The position numbers and the translations under genes are program-made. This document shows positions 44,239 to 54,473 of a DNA stretch of 64,000 bases, piece after piece. The stretch spans positions 62,001 through 126,000 of the forward strand of contig NZ_BCNM01000002.1 in assembly GCF_001514495.1 (NCBI RefSeq), written 5' to 3'. This stretch comes from Paenibacillus pabuli NBRC 13638. GTDB taxonomy: Bacteria; Bacillota; Bacilli; Paenibacillales; Paenibacillaceae. How positions within the stretch are numbered: the stretch's first letter is position 1; each line of letters opens with the position of its first letter. The notes beneath the pieces were generated by a model. The model worked only from the letters and a program-made list of their open reading frames with translations. It searched no databases and was not told where the DNA came from.

Positions 44239-45012
44239 TTAAATAGCCTTGTCCAACCAGGAATCCGGTATCGATTTGTACACGTCAATGGCTTCCGAGA
44301 GCTCTTCCAGCATTTTTTCAGTGCATTTTCCAGCACCTTGTTTGATGACCTGCACTTCGACGTCCTTTTTCCCCCATTCCTTGTACACTTGCTTCGTGGT
44401 TGGGAAATAGAGATCAATCTTGTTGCCCTTGATCGCTGAGCCCGTATCTGCAACAATGCCGTAACCGTAGCCGGGAATATATAAAATGGAGCCCATCGGA
44501 AACAGCTTCGGATCAGCTGCAATCGTTGAGACGGTTTCTTTGTCGCGCCGCACCTTTACCCCTGAATACGTAATTCCGTATTGTGGATGTTTAGGCCCCT
44601 TTCCGGTTGATTCCACACCTGCTGTGTATCCGGTCGCCGTCACTTTATGTGTGTCTAATACCTGTTCTGTACGCGGAGCGAGCACTGGCATGGACGGGTC
44701 ATTTCCGATCTGCCTGTCTGGAAATTGTGGTCGTGGAATGACCATTGGCTGAGGAGACCACAATAAAGCCATATAGACCATGCTTGTTAGTTGAGCCTCA
44801 TCGCTGTAAGCATAAACAGCCGTTTCCGATTGATGACCCTCCAGCTGAGCTGAATTTTCGCTGTGCCGACTATTTACATGCAAGACTGCACTTTCCTCTT
44901 CAAAGGTATACGCTTCTGCCAGATTGGAGCCCATGACTATACCAATAAGCAGCACACAGCAAGCGATGATGAATCGCACGTTATTCTTTTGAATTAAGAA
45001 TTGCTTTTTCAT
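44239..45012 (-). CDS. 3D-domain protein (YocH/YuiC-like cell-wall enzyme)
   Basis: Exported protein of 257 residues with an N-terminal membrane helix or uncleaved signal (about 12-32). A linker of about 90 residues leads to a C-terminal 3D domain (about 125-230), named for three conserved aspartates. Seen are [30 protein letters not shown] and NKIDLYF. This double-psi barrel fold relates to MltA-type lytic transglycosylases, and relatives act on peptidoglycan in stationary phase or germination. It lacks LysM or G5 modules. It is followed by a short tail after the domain. Confidence 0.85.
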   Translation of the reverse strand: MKKQFLIQKNNVRFIIACCVLLIGIVMGSNLAEAYTFEEESAVLHVNSRHSENSAQLEGHQSETAVYAYSDEAQLTSMVYMALLWSPQPMVIPRPQFPDRQIGNDPSMPVLAPRTEQVLDTHKVTATGYTAGVESTGKGPKHPQYGITYSGVKVRRDKETVSTIAADPKLFPMGSILYIPGYGYGIVADTGSAIKGNKIDLYFPTTKQVYKEWGKKDVEVQVIKQGAGKCTEKMLEELSEAIDVYKSIPDSWLDKAI

Positions 45013-45112
45013 TATAGAACCTCCCCCTTACTGCAAAGGTTTTCCAAAATGAAAAAATTCTATACTTTACCCTTGAAGAGACGAATGAGCCAGCACGTTC
45101 GAAAATCAAAAA

Positions 45113-45168
45113 ATAACAAAAACCCGTCTAAACACCAAGGAATTAATCATTGGGTTCAAACGGGTTTC
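45113..45168 (-). terminator. Terminator after thrS
   Basis: AAACCCGT / ACGGGTTT stem with a long loop is followed by TTGTTATTTTTT on the minus strand. Confidence 0.8.
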
Positions 45169-45194
45169 TATATTAGAAGGGCACTATTCTGAAA

Positions 45195-47132
45195 TTACAC
45201 CAAACGTGTTGTAATCTCTTCTTTGAGTTGGGCTACAATTTCGTCTACGGGCTTCATGCCGAGATCGCCTTCTCCGCGTTTTCGTACGGATACGCCCTGA
45301 GCATTCCGCTCATTTTCACCAACGACGAACATGTATGGCATTTTTTCAAGCTGTCCCTCACGGATTTTATATCCGAGCTTCTCATTACGCAGATCGGCTT
45401 CAGCTGAGATTCCCGCACGTTTCAGCTTCGCCTCCACTTCACGGGCATAGTCATCGAAGTTACCGGATACCGGGATAACCTTCGCCTGCACAGGAGACAG
45501 CCACAGCGGCAGAGCTCCTGCAAAGTTCTCCAGCAAGAAAGCAGTGAAACGTTCCATTGTACTGATTACACCACGGTGAATAACGACAGGACGATGCTTC
45601 TGTCCGTCATCTCCTACATATTCCAGTTCAAAGCGTTCTGGCAAAAGGAAATCCAGTTGAACGGTGGATAATGTCTCTTCTTTACCCAATGCTGTTTTGA
45701 TCTGTACATCCAGCTTCGGACCATAGAACGCTGCTTCGCCTTCTGCTTCATAGAAAGGAAGGTCAAGTTCTTCCACAACTTCACGCAGCATACGTTGAGA
45801 CATTTCCCACATCTCGTCGTTTTGGAAGTATTTCTCAGTATCCTTCGGATCGCGGTAGGACAGACGGAAACGATATTCGTGAATGCCAAAATCCTTATAG
45901 ACCGTTTGAATCAGCTCAATAACACGAGCAAATTCTTCCTTGATCTGATCCGGGCGTGCGAAAATGTGAGAGTCGTTCAACGTCATTGCACGTACACGGT
46001 GCAGACCTGTTAACGCCCCCGACATTTCATAACGGTGCATCATACCCAGCTCGGCAATCCGAATTGGCAGATCGCGGTAGCTATGCATGCTGGATTTGTA
46101 CACCATCATATGGTGAGGACAGTTCATCGGACGAAGAACAAGCTCCTCGTTGTCCATAACCATTTTCGGGAACATGTCTTCCTGGTAGTGCTCCCAGTGT
46201 CCGGATGTTTTGTACAATTCCACATTACCCAGAACAGGTGTGTATACATGTTGGTATCCCAAGCTTTCTTCCAGATCCACAATGTAGCGTTCCAACGTCC
46301 GGCGCAGTTTGGCACCGTTTGGCAACCAGATCGGCAATCCTTGTCCAACCAATTGGGAGAATGTAAAGATTTCCAGCTCTTTGCCGAGTTTACGGTGATC
46401 CCGTTTACGAGCTTCTTCGAGGAAATGTAAATGTTCATCCAGCTGTGCTTTTTTCACAAAAGCTGTACCGTAAATACGTTGCAGCATTTTGTTTTTGCTA
46501 TCTCCGCGCCAGTAAGCACCGGCAACATTCATCAATTTGAATACTTTGATTTTGCTGGTGGATGGTACATGTGGTCCACGGCACAAGTCAAAAAATTCGC
46601 CTTGTTCATAAATGGAAATCACACTGTCTTCCGGTAAGTCACGAATTAACTCGAGCTTGTAAGGATCGCCCACTTCTTCAAAAATGTTGATTGCTTCCGC
46701 GCGGCTAACTTCCTTGCGTACAATTGGCAAGTTTTCATTAACAATACGTTCCATTTCCTTCTCGATCTTTTGCAGATCTTCGGGATTGAGCGGTTGTTCC
46801 AAATCCATGTCATAGTAGAAACCATCTTCGATGACAGGGCCTACACCGAGATGTACCTCTTTGTTCCCATATAAACGCTTCACCGCTTGAGCCATCAAGT
46901 GAGCTGTACTGTGACGCATAACTTCCAGTCCTTCTGGTGAATCCAATGTTACGATCTCCACCAGTGCCCCTTCATGCAAAGTAGTAGATAAGTCTACTAC
47001 GATTCCATCCAGCTTGCCGGCAACGGCATTTTTGCGAAGTCCGCTGCTGATCGAAGCCGCCACATCTTCAATACTGCTTCCGTCGGCATACTCACGAACC
47101 GATCCATCCGGTAATTTAATGTTAACTGCCAT
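45195..47132 (-). CDS. thrS: Threonyl-tRNA synthetase
   Basis: Class II synthetase of 645 residues charging tRNA-Thr. Domains in order: TGS ([15 protein letters not shown]), the editing domain with [16 protein letters not shown], the catalytic core with zinc-binding RPMNCPHHM and motif 2 [15 protein letters not shown], and the anticodon-binding domain. ATG at 47132 follows AGGAGG at ten bases; the open frame continues to 47165. A T-box leader lies directly upstream, so expression rises when uncharged tRNA-Thr accumulates. ytxC precedes it, as in Bacillus. Confidence 0.97.
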   Translation of the reverse strand: MAVNIKLPDGSVREYADGSSIEDVAASISSGLRKNAVAGKLDGIVVDLSTTLHEGALVEIVTLDSPEGLEVMRHSTAHLMAQAVKRLYGNKEVHLGVGPVIEDGFYYDMDLEQPLNPEDLQKIEKEMERIVNENLPIVRKEVSRAEAINIFEEVGDPYKLELIRDLPEDSVISIYEQGEFFDLCRGPHVPSTSKIKVFKLMNVAGAYWRGDSKNKMLQRIYGTAFVKKAQLDEHLHFLEEARKRDHRKLGKELEIFTFSQLVGQGLPIWLPNGAKLRRTLERYIVDLEESLGYQHVYTPVLGNVELYKTSGHWEHYQEDMFPKMVMDNEELVLRPMNCPHHMMVYKSSMHSYRDLPIRIAELGMMHRYEMSGALTGLHRVRAMTLNDSHIFARPDQIKEEFARVIELIQTVYKDFGIHEYRFRLSYRDPKDTEKYFQNDEMWEMSQRMLREVVEELDLPFYEAEGEAAFYGPKLDVQIKTALGKEETLSTVQLDFLLPERFELEYVGDDGQKHRPVVIHRGVISTMERFTAFLLENFAGALPLWLSPVQAKVIPVSGNFDDYAREVEAKLKRAGISAEADLRNEKLGYKIREGQLEKMPYMFVVGENERNAQGVSVRKRGEGDLGMKPVDEIVAQLKEEITTRLV

Positions 47133-47223
47133 TTGTCTCATTCCTCCTGTAAATGTAACCTGCATCCATTCTATTGATGGACCGGATTATCTATTGCAAT
47201 TCCTGCCATTATGGGAAGAAACG

Positions 47224-47500
47224 CAAAAAACACCCGTCCCGGCAAAGGGACGAGTGTAATATACTCGTGGTTCCACCCTACTTCGGCTGCTTCATCCATA
47301 TTCAGAAGTACAGCCCTCATTGGCATGACGGTAACGGGCATGACCCGGCATATCCTTACTCACGGATCATTACCAACGATTGAAGAGGTAACTTCCAAAT
47401 CCCGCTTTCAAAACTGCAGCTACAAAGGGGTAAACCAAACGTGGCATCCGGAGGAAATTTCAGCCTAGTTCCCTCTCTCTGCACCGACCTTGCGTATGGC
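47224..47500 (-). ncRNA. T-box leader of thrS
   Basis: The conserved T-box AGGGTGGAACCACG is at 47279-47266. It is followed by a terminator (47256-47247 pairing with 47240-47231, then TTTTTT) that competes with the antiterminator. About 220 bases of structured stem I/II/III sequence precede it. ACC at 47389-47387 is a plausible threonine specifier. The 5' limit is approximate. Confidence 0.9.
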
Positions 47501-47527
47501 TCTTGTCTTTGTCAACGCTTTTGATTA

Positions 47528-48472
47528 TCAACAGTTATTATAATTGCCGAGATCGCTTGCGTCAAGACTTGTCAGCAATCCTGAGCGCAACACTTCGCAC
47601 TCCGGACAATGCTGACATAATTGCACCTTGTCTTCAAAGATCTGACGGATAGTAGAGATGACTGGCAGCTCCGGTGTTTTGGTGTGCAGCATGACTTTTT
47701 CGGGTGAGATGGAGATCAACGTACTTACAATCATATCTTCGATATCCATTTCCAATTCAAGTCCAGGCATTTCCACGACGACCTGTTCATCTTTTTGTAC
47801 GGGCAGCGCTCGAAGTTCAGCATCAAATACCTGGAATTCATGCAAACCTTTGTGTACCAGATGCACAAGCGGAACCTTGGCTTCCTGAAAGAACACAAAA
47901 TATTTGAGCAGCCCCATAAATTCTTCGTATTGGCGATCCATCCAGAATTCGTCCAGCGCGTATTCCACCAGTTCATGTAGTTCCTGTTTGTATTGCCGAA
48001 TCCGGAAATTAAGGATACCTTCCAATTGAAAAAAATGAACATCCTCCAAATCCTGCTTAAGACCTGTTACCAAAGTAGCGCGGCGGCGCTCCCGAAGTCC
48101 TGGCTGGTCCAAATCACCATTGATTAAAAGAGGCATGCAGATCCGATTGACTTTCTCCACCTCGTGTTCATCCATCACCGAGCAAGCTTTGGAAATCATC
48201 TCTTCCACCATATGCCGTTCACGCGTATCCATAATGAAATCTGCAAGACCCCTCGCAAGCAACTCACTGATTTGAGGAAGCCACTGCTGGAAGTCAGCGT
48301 GATTCTCATTCCCTCTGCATACCCAGGCCGCTCTTCCATCATTATGTTTGAAGGTGAGCCTAAATCCTCTTTTGCTTATATGTAAACCTTTGGTTTTTTC
48401 CTTCACACAACGATAAAATTGATCCGCTTCCTCCTGCCCCGATACCTCGGTCCATACGGCGAACAGTTCCAT
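47528..48472 (-). CDS. ytxC: Putative sporulation protein YtxC
   Basis: Conserved protein of 314 residues with no motif of known biochemistry. It is recognised by position directly upstream of thrS and by the family pattern (central LEGILNFRIRQYKQEL, C-terminal CQHCPEC cysteine cluster). Helical throughout, no signal peptide. ATG at 48472 follows AAAGGAGTG. A sigma-E-like promoter lies upstream, which fits mother-cell expression. The molecular role is unknown. Confidence 0.85.
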   Translation of the reverse strand: MELFAVWTEVSGQEEADQFYRCVKEKTKGLHISKRGFRLTFKHNDGRAAWVCRGNENHADFQQWLPQISELLARGLADFIMDTRERHMVEEMISKACSVMDEHEVEKVNRICMPLLINGDLDQPGLRERRRATLVTGLKQDLEDVHFFQLEGILNFRIRQYKQELHELVEYALDEFWMDRQYEEFMGLLKYFVFFQEAKVPLVHLVHKGLHEFQVFDAELRALPVQKDEQVVVEMPGLELEMDIEDMIVSTLISISPEKVMLHTKTPELPVISTIRQIFEDKVQLCQHCPECEVLRSGLLTSLDASDLGNYNNC

Positions 48473-48500
48473 AAGAATCACTCCTTTCCTTCCTGTTCAA

Positions 48501-48529
48501 AGTATATGGCAAGGCCGATAGGGATATAC
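48501..48529 (-). promoter_or_regulatory. Candidate sigma-E promoter of ytxC
   Basis: GTATAT (48529-48524), 15 bases, CATATACT (48508-48501) on the minus strand. The -10 differs from CATACAMT at one base and the predicted start lies about 20 bases before the start codon. Confidence 0.5.
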
Positions 48530-48651
48530 GAAGCGGATTGATGGAAAGCGTGTCATGATTTCTCAGTATATTATCATTCCGTTTGGAGTTAAGCCAAAAA
48601 TGTGTTATTATTTTTATAACAGTATGTTTCACGGAAAGGGGGGAAGCCAAA

Positions 48652-49056
48652 ATGAGACAACAACCAAGAATACTCCGTTACGCGTTTATTATCATTTTGT
48701 GCGTATTCCAAGCGTTGTCCTTCCCTATTCCGATGCAGTCGGAATCCGCTGTCGAGGTAGCCGTTGAGACGACTTCCAACAAGGAAGTGCTTGTCCACAC
48801 ATTGGAGTCTCAGCAGAAACCTGTCATTCGCAAACACCCACAAGTGATGTCGAAGCTGATTGCGGTTTCGCATAACAAACCTGTCTTTCTTGTGCTCGCT
48901 TTGTTGCTAATGCTGCGAATTCCTACACCGCATCTGCCCTTTAAACCGTTGATTTGTCTGTTTAAACGCAGATTATTTCTGCTACCCATCAAATTCACCA
49001 GCATGTATGTATCTCCCACCCCTTCAGCACCAAAATACGTGAACGCTCTACGCTAG
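48652..49056 (+). CDS. Small membrane protein of unknown function
   Basis: 134 residues, start ATG behind AAAGGGGGGAAG. A basic N-terminus and hydrophobic segment (YAFIIILCVFQALSF, about 10-25) look like a signal or anchor. About 45 polar residues follow, then a second helix (VFLVLALLLMLRI) and a basic, proline-rich C-terminal part. I do not recognise a family. It is divergent from ytxC and upstream of the khtTU pair, separated from it by 312 bases. Confidence 0.6.
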   Translation: MRQQPRILRYAFIIILCVFQALSFPIPMQSESAVEVAVETTSNKEVLVHTLESQQKPVIRKHPQVMSKLIAVSHNKPVFLVLALLLMLRIPTPHLPFKPLICLFKRRLFLLPIKFTSMYVSPTPSAPKYVNALR

Positions 49057-49368
49057 CCGTTTATCGTATTTGTAGGTTGCTTTGCATGGAGACACCTCTG
49101 TCTGAAAGACGGTGTGCTTGTGCATAACTTATAACCCTTTTAGCTAATGTTAGATCTCAACTAATCTTCATAAAATGCACTTAATTGATAACCATTATTT
49201 TGTTATACCCATTTTCATCAATCATTCCAAACACAAGGCTGTGTGTCAGGAGCACCTGGCTCTGTTTGCCCGCATCATTTAATGTTCCTTAGAGCAGCAG
49301 ATCATTCTATTTTCGGGAAATAAGCCTGTCTTCTGTGGCAGCCTTCAATTTAAGGAGGCATATTATCC
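49057..49368. other. Intergenic region upstream of khtTU
   Basis: 312 bases without a supported gene. It contains an imperfect ACACC...GGTGT hairpin near 49093-49118, an AT-rich stretch, and AAGGAGG immediately before the KhtT start. No c-di-AMP (ydaO) riboswitch motif was found although KhtT homologues respond to c-di-AMP. Confidence 0.4.
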
Positions 49369-49863
49369 ATGGATGTACGCGAAACAGATTTGCCAGGAAT
49401 CGGCAAGAAATTTCAGATTGAAACGAGCAGCGGGGATAAACTTATTGTCATTATTCACGATGATGGCCGCCGGGAAATGTATCATTTTGAATACGAGGAT
49501 CCGGACCAAAGCATCTCCATGGTAACGCTTGATGACTATGAAGCAAGACAAATTGCTGCCATTGTTGGTGGATTGACCTATAAACCAAAGCAGCTCGAAA
49601 ATATTGAAGTAACGTTTGATGATCTCATTATTGAATGGTACAAAATTGAGCCATCCTACGGATGTATCGGTAAATCGATTGGTGAACTGGATGTTCGTCA
49701 AAACTCGGGAGCAACGGTGATTGCTGTTGTAGAGAAGAATCACAAAAAACATATCAGCCCCGGTCCGGAGGTCGTGATTAGTGCAGAATCCACGGTAGTA
49801 GCCGTTGGCGAACGCAATCAGCAAAAACTATTCAAATCCCTCCTCCTGACCGGAAGGGGGTGA
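49369..49863 (+). CDS. khtT: Cation/proton antiporter regulatory subunit (KhtT-like)
   Basis: Cytoplasmic regulatory protein of 164 residues. The N-terminal part (1-85) opens with [14 protein letters not shown], as in YhaT/KhtT. The C-terminal 80 residues form an RCK_C (TrkA-C) ligand domain: [21 protein letters not shown] and [11 protein letters not shown]. In Bacillus KhtT activates the KhtU antiporter at high pH and on binding c-di-AMP. It is four bases upstream of the antiporter gene. The name is by homology. Confidence 0.88.
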   Translation: MDVRETDLPGIGKKFQIETSSGDKLIVIIHDDGRREMYHFEYEDPDQSISMVTLDDYEARQIAAIVGGLTYKPKQLENIEVTFDDLIIEWYKIEPSYGCIGKSIGELDVRQNSGATVIAVVEKNHKKHISPGPEVVISAESTVVAVGERNQQKLFKSLLLTGRG

Positions 49864-49867
49864 GTCG

Positions 49868-51106
49868 ATGGATCATTTGATATTCGAAGTGGGTCTGGCG
49901 CTTGTGCTCATCGCAGCAGCCGGACTCTTATCCGCAAAACTGAGATTTTCGGTCGTTCCATTTTACATCTTGATCGGGATGGCCGTTGGACCACATGCCA
50001 TGAAGATCTGGCATCTAGATTTCCGCTTCATCGAAAGTCAGCCGTTTATTGAATTTATGGGCCGCATCGGCATCCTGTTCCTGCTCTTCTATCTCGGACT
50101 GGAATTCTCGGTTGGTCGTCTGATCAAGTCGGGTAAATCCATTGCCGTCGGCGGCTCGATTTATATCGGGATTAACTTTACGCTGGGATTGATTTTCGGA
50201 TTTGCTTCCGGTTTCCCCGCAGCAGAAGCTCTTGTCATTGCCGGTATTACAACGATTTCATCCAGTGCCATCGTCGCCAAAGTACTCGTTGATCTCAAAC
50301 GAACAGCGAATCCGGAGACGGAAATGATTCTCGGAATTATCATGTTTGAAGATGTATTTCTCGCTGTATATATCTCCATCTTGTCTGGACTTGTGCTCAG
50401 TGATTCATCCTCCATCGGAGGTGTCATTGTATCGGCTCTCGTCGCGCTCGGATTCATGCTCATTGTCATTATCCTTGGACGTAAAGCAACACCGTTGCTC
50501 AACAAAGTGCTTAAGATTCGCTCGAATGAGTTGTTCTCCCTTGTGATTTTCGGTGCATTGTTCCTCGTAGCCGGATTCTCGGAAACCATCCATGTGGCGG
50601 AAGCGATTGGCGCCTTGCTTGTTGGTTTGGTTCTCGCTGAGACGGAGCATGCAAAACGGATTGAACATTTGATTTTGCCATTCCGTGATTTCTTCGGTGC
50701 AGTCTTCTTCTTCAGCTTCGGATTGTCCATCGATCCGCTATCTCTTGGTGGCGAAGCCGTATGGCTTGCGTTGATCGCAGTGGTACTCACACTATTCGGT
50801 AACTTCCTTGCAGGCATGCTCGCTGGACGCAGTGCAGGATTATCACCGAAAGCATCAGCCAATATCGGTTTGACCATTGTGTCACGAGGTGAATTCTCCA
50901 TCATTATGGCCAATATGGGTAAAGCCGGAGGGCTTCTGCCGCTGTTACAACCGTTCGCCGCATTATATGTACTCATTCTGGCCATCCTTGGACCATTGCT
51001 AACCAAAGAGTCCAAACATGTATTCAGATTATTGGATAAAATTTTCAAATTCAAAGATCCTCGGAAAAAGAAAGAGGAGCCCAAGGTTCTGCAGCAAGAA
51101 GGATAA
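49868..51106 (+). CDS. khtU: CPA2 monovalent cation/proton antiporter (KhtU-like)
   Basis: Integral membrane antiporter of 412 residues with 12-13 predicted helices. It starts IFEVGLALVLIAAAGLLSAK and has the GLEFSVGRL, ITTISSSAIVAKVL and EAIGALLVGLVLAETEHAKR segments of the KefB/Nha_antiporter family. There is no C-terminal RCK domain; that function is supplied by the KhtT-like protein encoded just upstream. Probably exports K+ (or other monovalent cations) in exchange for protons. Its ribosome binding site AAGGGGGTGAG overlaps the preceding stop. Confidence 0.9.
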   Translation: MDHLIFEVGLALVLIAAAGLLSAKLRFSVVPFYILIGMAVGPHAMKIWHLDFRFIESQPFIEFMGRIGILFLLFYLGLEFSVGRLIKSGKSIAVGGSIYIGINFTLGLIFGFASGFPAAEALVIAGITTISSSAIVAKVLVDLKRTANPETEMILGIIMFEDVFLAVYISILSGLVLSDSSSIGGVIVSALVALGFMLIVIILGRKATPLLNKVLKIRSNELFSLVIFGALFLVAGFSETIHVAEAIGALLVGLVLAETEHAKRIEHLILPFRDFFGAVFFFSFGLSIDPLSLGGEAVWLALIAVVLTLFGNFLAGMLAGRSAGLSPKASANIGLTIVSRGEFSIIMANMGKAGGLLPLLQPFAALYVLILAILGPLLTKESKHVFRLLDKIFKFKDPRKKKEEPKVLQQEG

Positions 51107-51218
51107 TTCCCTTGTCTGTTCTGAACAGATAACGTATCGTACTTGCGGCTCTACCGCCGATCTTTCTGTGATTAACCCAGGGGGAAGGCCACGAAAGCCG
51201 CACAAAGGAGGATGACCT

Positions 51219-52124
51219 ATGAAAGCACCTCTGATATCGGCTAATCCGGTGCCACAAACCGCCAAGACCCGATTGTCATCTACCCGTCGCATGCTGAATT
51301 TATTGTTTGTGATTGCGGGTGGAATTCTGGCCTCCGTGGGACTTGAATTGTTTCTACATCCCAATAAAATCATTATTGGAGGTATTACGGGCATCTCCTC
51401 GTTGTTCGCTCACTGGACCGAAATGAGGATTGGTTTGTTCCTGTTTTTGTTCAACGTTCCGTTTATTTTTCTGTCCTATCGACTCGTGCAAAAGAAATTC
51501 GTACTGGTCACTGTTCTGGGTTTGGTTGTCTTTTCGATTGGTGCCATTGTGCTTCATCCCATGCCGCCGCTTGTCGAGCACCCGCTGGCTGCCGCCATGT
51601 TTGGCGGATTATGTCTCGGTTTAGGAATCGGTCTGGTCGTGCGATATGGTGGGACACTGGATACGCTGGAAATCGGTGATCCGTCCTCCCGTCCACCAGA
51701 ACGTGTGTTTAGCGGGAAACGGATGCTTATCGAAAAAATAATCATGCTGGTCAACTTGTTAATTCTAACCGCTGCTGGTGTTGTCTTTGGTTGGGATCAA
51801 GCGATGTATTCAGTAATCGCCTATCTCATTGCTTATGAAATGGTGTATATGGCTTTTCGCGGATTCACTGCTAAGCGTAAAGTATGTATCTTATCCACAC
51901 AAAGCGCCCAAGTTGAAAAGGCCGTCCGCAAACGGCTGCGCCGTGAACCTGGAGCATTCGATTCTTCATCCGACTCAGGGCAACCTGCACTGGCTGAGCA
52001 TTGGATTCAGCAAGTTCCGGGAGCACTCTACTATGAGATTCATTTCCTTGAAATGATCTGGCTGAAATCCATTGTGCGCCATATTGATCCACATGCAGGC
52101 ATTGTGACGAACCCGGAGAAATAA
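51219..52124 (+). CDS. YitT family membrane protein
   Basis: Membrane protein of 301 residues with five or six N-terminal helices (about 28-210), including the family GGITGIS segment in HPNKIIIGGITGISSL and the GGTLDTLEIG turn. The C-terminal third is the cytoplasmic DUF2179 domain (AKRKVCILSTQSAQVEKAV and the end near HAGIVTNPEK). Bacillus has several such paralogues of unclear function. AAAGGAGG precedes the ATG. Single gene closed by a bidirectional terminator. Confidence 0.88.
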   Translation: MKAPLISANPVPQTAKTRLSSTRRMLNLLFVIAGGILASVGLELFLHPNKIIIGGITGISSLFAHWTEMRIGLFLFLFNVPFIFLSYRLVQKKFVLVTVLGLVVFSIGAIVLHPMPPLVEHPLAAAMFGGLCLGLGIGLVVRYGGTLDTLEIGDPSSRPPERVFSGKRMLIEKIIMLVNLLILTAAGVVFGWDQAMYSVIAYLIAYEMVYMAFRGFTAKRKVCILSTQSAQVEKAVRKRLRREPGAFDSSSDSGQPALAEHWIQQVPGALYYEIHFLEMIWLKSIVRHIDPHAGIVTNPEK

Positions 52125-52153
52125 TTTCTGGATTCTTATAAGCTAGGCCAACA

Positions 52154-52215
52154 AAAACTCTCTCTGATACCTATGAATGTTAGCCATTCAATCAGGATCA
52201 GAGAGAGTTTTTTTC
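52154..52215. terminator. Bidirectional terminator
   Basis: AAACTCTCTCTGAT and ATCAGAGAGAGTTT are exact inverted copies with A and T runs outside. It lies between the convergent YitT and dehydrogenase genes. Confidence 0.88.
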
Positions 52216-52225
52216 ATTCATTCTT

Positions 52226-53239
52226 TTATAACTCTACTATTGCTTTCACTACATGCGAATCTGGTTGTAACCAGGTATTGATCGATTCAGGCAATTGCTC
52301 AAAACTCGCCCGATGTGTAATGTAATCATCCATACTCCATTTCTTCTCCCGCAAGATCGACATGACCTGTTCAAAATCTTCTCGGGTCGCATTTCGACTG
52401 CCCAGTATACTCATCTCCCGCTTGTGAAAGTCAGGATCATGAAAGGAAATGTCGGCTTTGACCAGCCCTACAAAAATCAATTGACCGCTATGGGCCACGT
52501 AATGAATGGCTTCATTCATCGAATGTGCATTTCCTGTTGCATCAAAAACAGTGGTTGCATAGTCTCCATTCGTAATTTCGGCTACTTGCTGTGCGGCTTG
52601 CTCATTGGCCTGGACCAAGAAGTCCACTCCGGCCCAGGAGCGGCTTCGTTCCAACCTGTCCATATTCCGATCAATGGCAATGACCCGAGCCCCGGCCTGT
52701 TTGGCAATGGCCATTACGCCAAGTCCAATTGGTCCAGCACCAATCACAACAACCTGTTGACCAGGCTGTACGGCTGCTCTTCTGACCGCATGAGCGCCAA
52801 TACTGAGCGGTTCCACCATCGCCGTTTCATCCAGTGTAAGTCCTTCTGCCCGAATGAGATGGGAGACAGGCACAACGATCCTCTCCCTCATGCCGCCGTC
52901 CACATGAACACCCATGACCTGCATGGACACACAGCAATTCGTTTTCCCCGATCGACAAGCGATACAATGACCACAATGCAAATATGGAATAATACTTACC
53001 TGATCTCCCGGCTTCAGCCCTGCTTCATTGGGTCCGATTTCTTCAATAATCCCTGCCAGCTCATGGCCCAATACACGAGGATAGGTGAAAAATGGCTGAT
53101 TGCCCTTATAGGCATGCAGGTCCGTTCCACAGATTCCGATTCGACGGATGGCTACCAATGCCTGATTCTCGGCTCTCTCGGGCTCATCCATGTCCCGGAA
53201 CGCCAAACGATTGATTTCTTCACATACTACGGCTCTCAT
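52226..53239 (-). CDS. Zinc-type medium-chain alcohol dehydrogenase
   Basis: NAD(P)-dependent polyol/sugar or threonine-type dehydrogenase of 337 residues. Catalytic zinc ligands in GICGTDLHAYKG and GHELAG; structural zinc cysteines in HCGHCIACRSGKTNCC; nucleotide-binding GAGPIGLGVMAIAK followed by IAIDRN. ATG overlaps the stop of the aldo/keto reductase gene (ATGA). The pair suggests stepwise sugar oxidation. Substrate not determinable from sequence. Confidence 0.88.
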   Translation of the reverse strand: MRAVVCEEINRLAFRDMDEPERAENQALVAIRRIGICGTDLHAYKGNQPFFTYPRVLGHELAGIIEEIGPNEAGLKPGDQVSIIPYLHCGHCIACRSGKTNCCVSMQVMGVHVDGGMRERIVVPVSHLIRAEGLTLDETAMVEPLSIGAHAVRRAAVQPGQQVVVIGAGPIGLGVMAIAKQAGARVIAIDRNMDRLERSRSWAGVDFLVQANEQAAQQVAEITNGDYATTVFDATGNAHSMNEAIHYVAHSGQLIFVGLVKADISFHDPDFHKREMSILGSRNATREDFEQVMSILREKKWSMDDYITHRASFEQLPESINTWLQPDSHVVKAIVEL

Positions 53240-54213
53240 TCCTGTTCCCCCTCCATTGATTCTTGTAGCTTCATGTGATGTTCGATGTTGTATTCAGGTC
53301 GGCCGCTGGCCCAGCTCACATTATGAATTGGAGCCAAAATACGCAGTACCTCGGATAAAAGTTCCTGATCCATTGGTTCTTCCAGCCAGGCTACATTGTT
53401 ACGGATATTATGTTCACTTGCACTGCTGACCAGTGTCGTTGGAATCCGTTCATTGGCTGTTGCAAACTGCACGGCAAGCTTCGCTATATCACTGCCTTGT
53501 TCCATACAGAACCGGGCGGCTTGCAAGCAGACCTGTTTCACACGATCATCTGCCGGATGCCAGGCAGGAGTCCCTCTTGTGCTTAATAGGCCCATAGAAA
53601 GTGGCGAAGCATTTACAAGGCCAATATCTTTCTTTTCCAAAAGGGGAAGCAATGAGAGCAGTGAAGTATCATTCAAGGCATAGTGGCAATAAGAAATGAT
53701 GGCGTCGGCATCCACCTGTGGTAGTACTTTCTCAAACAATGGCAAAGGCAGGCCACAAATGCCCGCATGACGAATTACACCCTGCTCTTTGAGACGGAGT
53801 AAGGTTGGAAATGCTTCTTCAATGATAATCTCCGCCGGTACAAATTCAATATCATGCAGGAACAGGATATCGATATAATCAGTGTGCAGCCGGTTCAGGC
53901 TCTCCTGTACACTTTCATGAATCCGCTTACGTGAAAAATCAAACGTATTCTCTCCGTATCGTCCAGCCTTGGTTGATAGCGTGAACGAGCTGCGCGGCAA
54001 ACTGCGAAGGGCCTCTCCGAGTACAATTTCGGCCTTCGTTAATCCATAATAGGGCGAAACATCTATATAATTCATCCCTGCATCAATCGCAGCATGAACT
54101 GTACGAATACCCTCACTTCGGTCAATATCGCGAAAAACAGAACCCAGTGAGGATGCTCCAAAGCTTAATGCAGGTACGTTCAGTCCCGTCTTTCCAAGTA
54201 TTCTTTTTTTCAT
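53236..54213 (-). CDS. Aldo/keto reductase, L-fucose/L-galactose dehydrogenase-like
   Basis: NAD(P)-dependent TIM-barrel oxidoreductase of 325 residues. It starts KKRILGKTGLNVPALSFG and has the catalytic tetrad Asp and Tyr in DVSPYYG, Lys in STKAGR and His in ILFLHD. It resembles the L-galactose/L-fucose/D-threo-aldose dehydrogenase subgroup. Two tandem ATGs (54216, 54213) follow GGAAGGGG; I chose the second for spacing. Coupled to the downstream dehydrogenase. Confidence 0.85.
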   Translation of the reverse strand: MKKRILGKTGLNVPALSFGASSLGSVFRDIDRSEGIRTVHAAIDAGMNYIDVSPYYGLTKAEIVLGEALRSLPRSSFTLSTKAGRYGENTFDFSRKRIHESVQESLNRLHTDYIDILFLHDIEFVPAEIIIEEAFPTLLRLKEQGVIRHAGICGLPLPLFEKVLPQVDADAIISYCHYALNDTSLLSLLPLLEKKDIGLVNASPLSMGLLSTRGTPAWHPADDRVKQVCLQAARFCMEQGSDIAKLAVQFATANERIPTTLVSSASEHNIRNNVAWLEEPMDQELLSEVLRILAPIHNVSWASGRPEYNIEHHMKLQESMEGEQE

Positions 54214-54350
54214 CATCTTACCCCTTCCTAGCATGTCTGTTTACTCCAGTGTCCTTTCATTGTAACAGTTCAATTTCAATATAAAATATCGCCAAATGCG
54301 TAATATGTACTGTTTGATGACCTGGCATCACCGATGGGAAAAGGCGAAAT

Positions 54351-54395
54351 AAAAAAGCCCGCTGTTTTCCCCGTGAAGGAGTAACCAGCGGACTT
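54351..54395 (-). terminator. Terminator after mqnC-like gene
   Basis: GTCCGCTG / CAGCGGGC stem with a long loop followed by TTTTTTATTT on the minus strand. Confidence 0.85.
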
Positions 54396-54473
54396 CAGAT
54401 CCATAACCTATTAAGTGTGATCGCATGGATTCAATGGATCGATTGGATTAGTTAGATCGTTTTATAATAACAA

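Noticed and set aside
49186..49200. Fur-box-like sequence TGATAACCATTATTT
   Set aside because: Only an approximate match in an AT-rich spacer and no iron-related gene is adjacent.
50161..51084. 307-codon minus-strand frame opposite the KhtU-like antiporter gene
   Set aside because: Shadow of a strongly supported membrane protein gene; no start signal.
52295..53278. 327-codon plus-strand frame opposite the zinc dehydrogenase gene
   Set aside because: Antisense to conserved zinc and nucleotide motifs; composition atypical.
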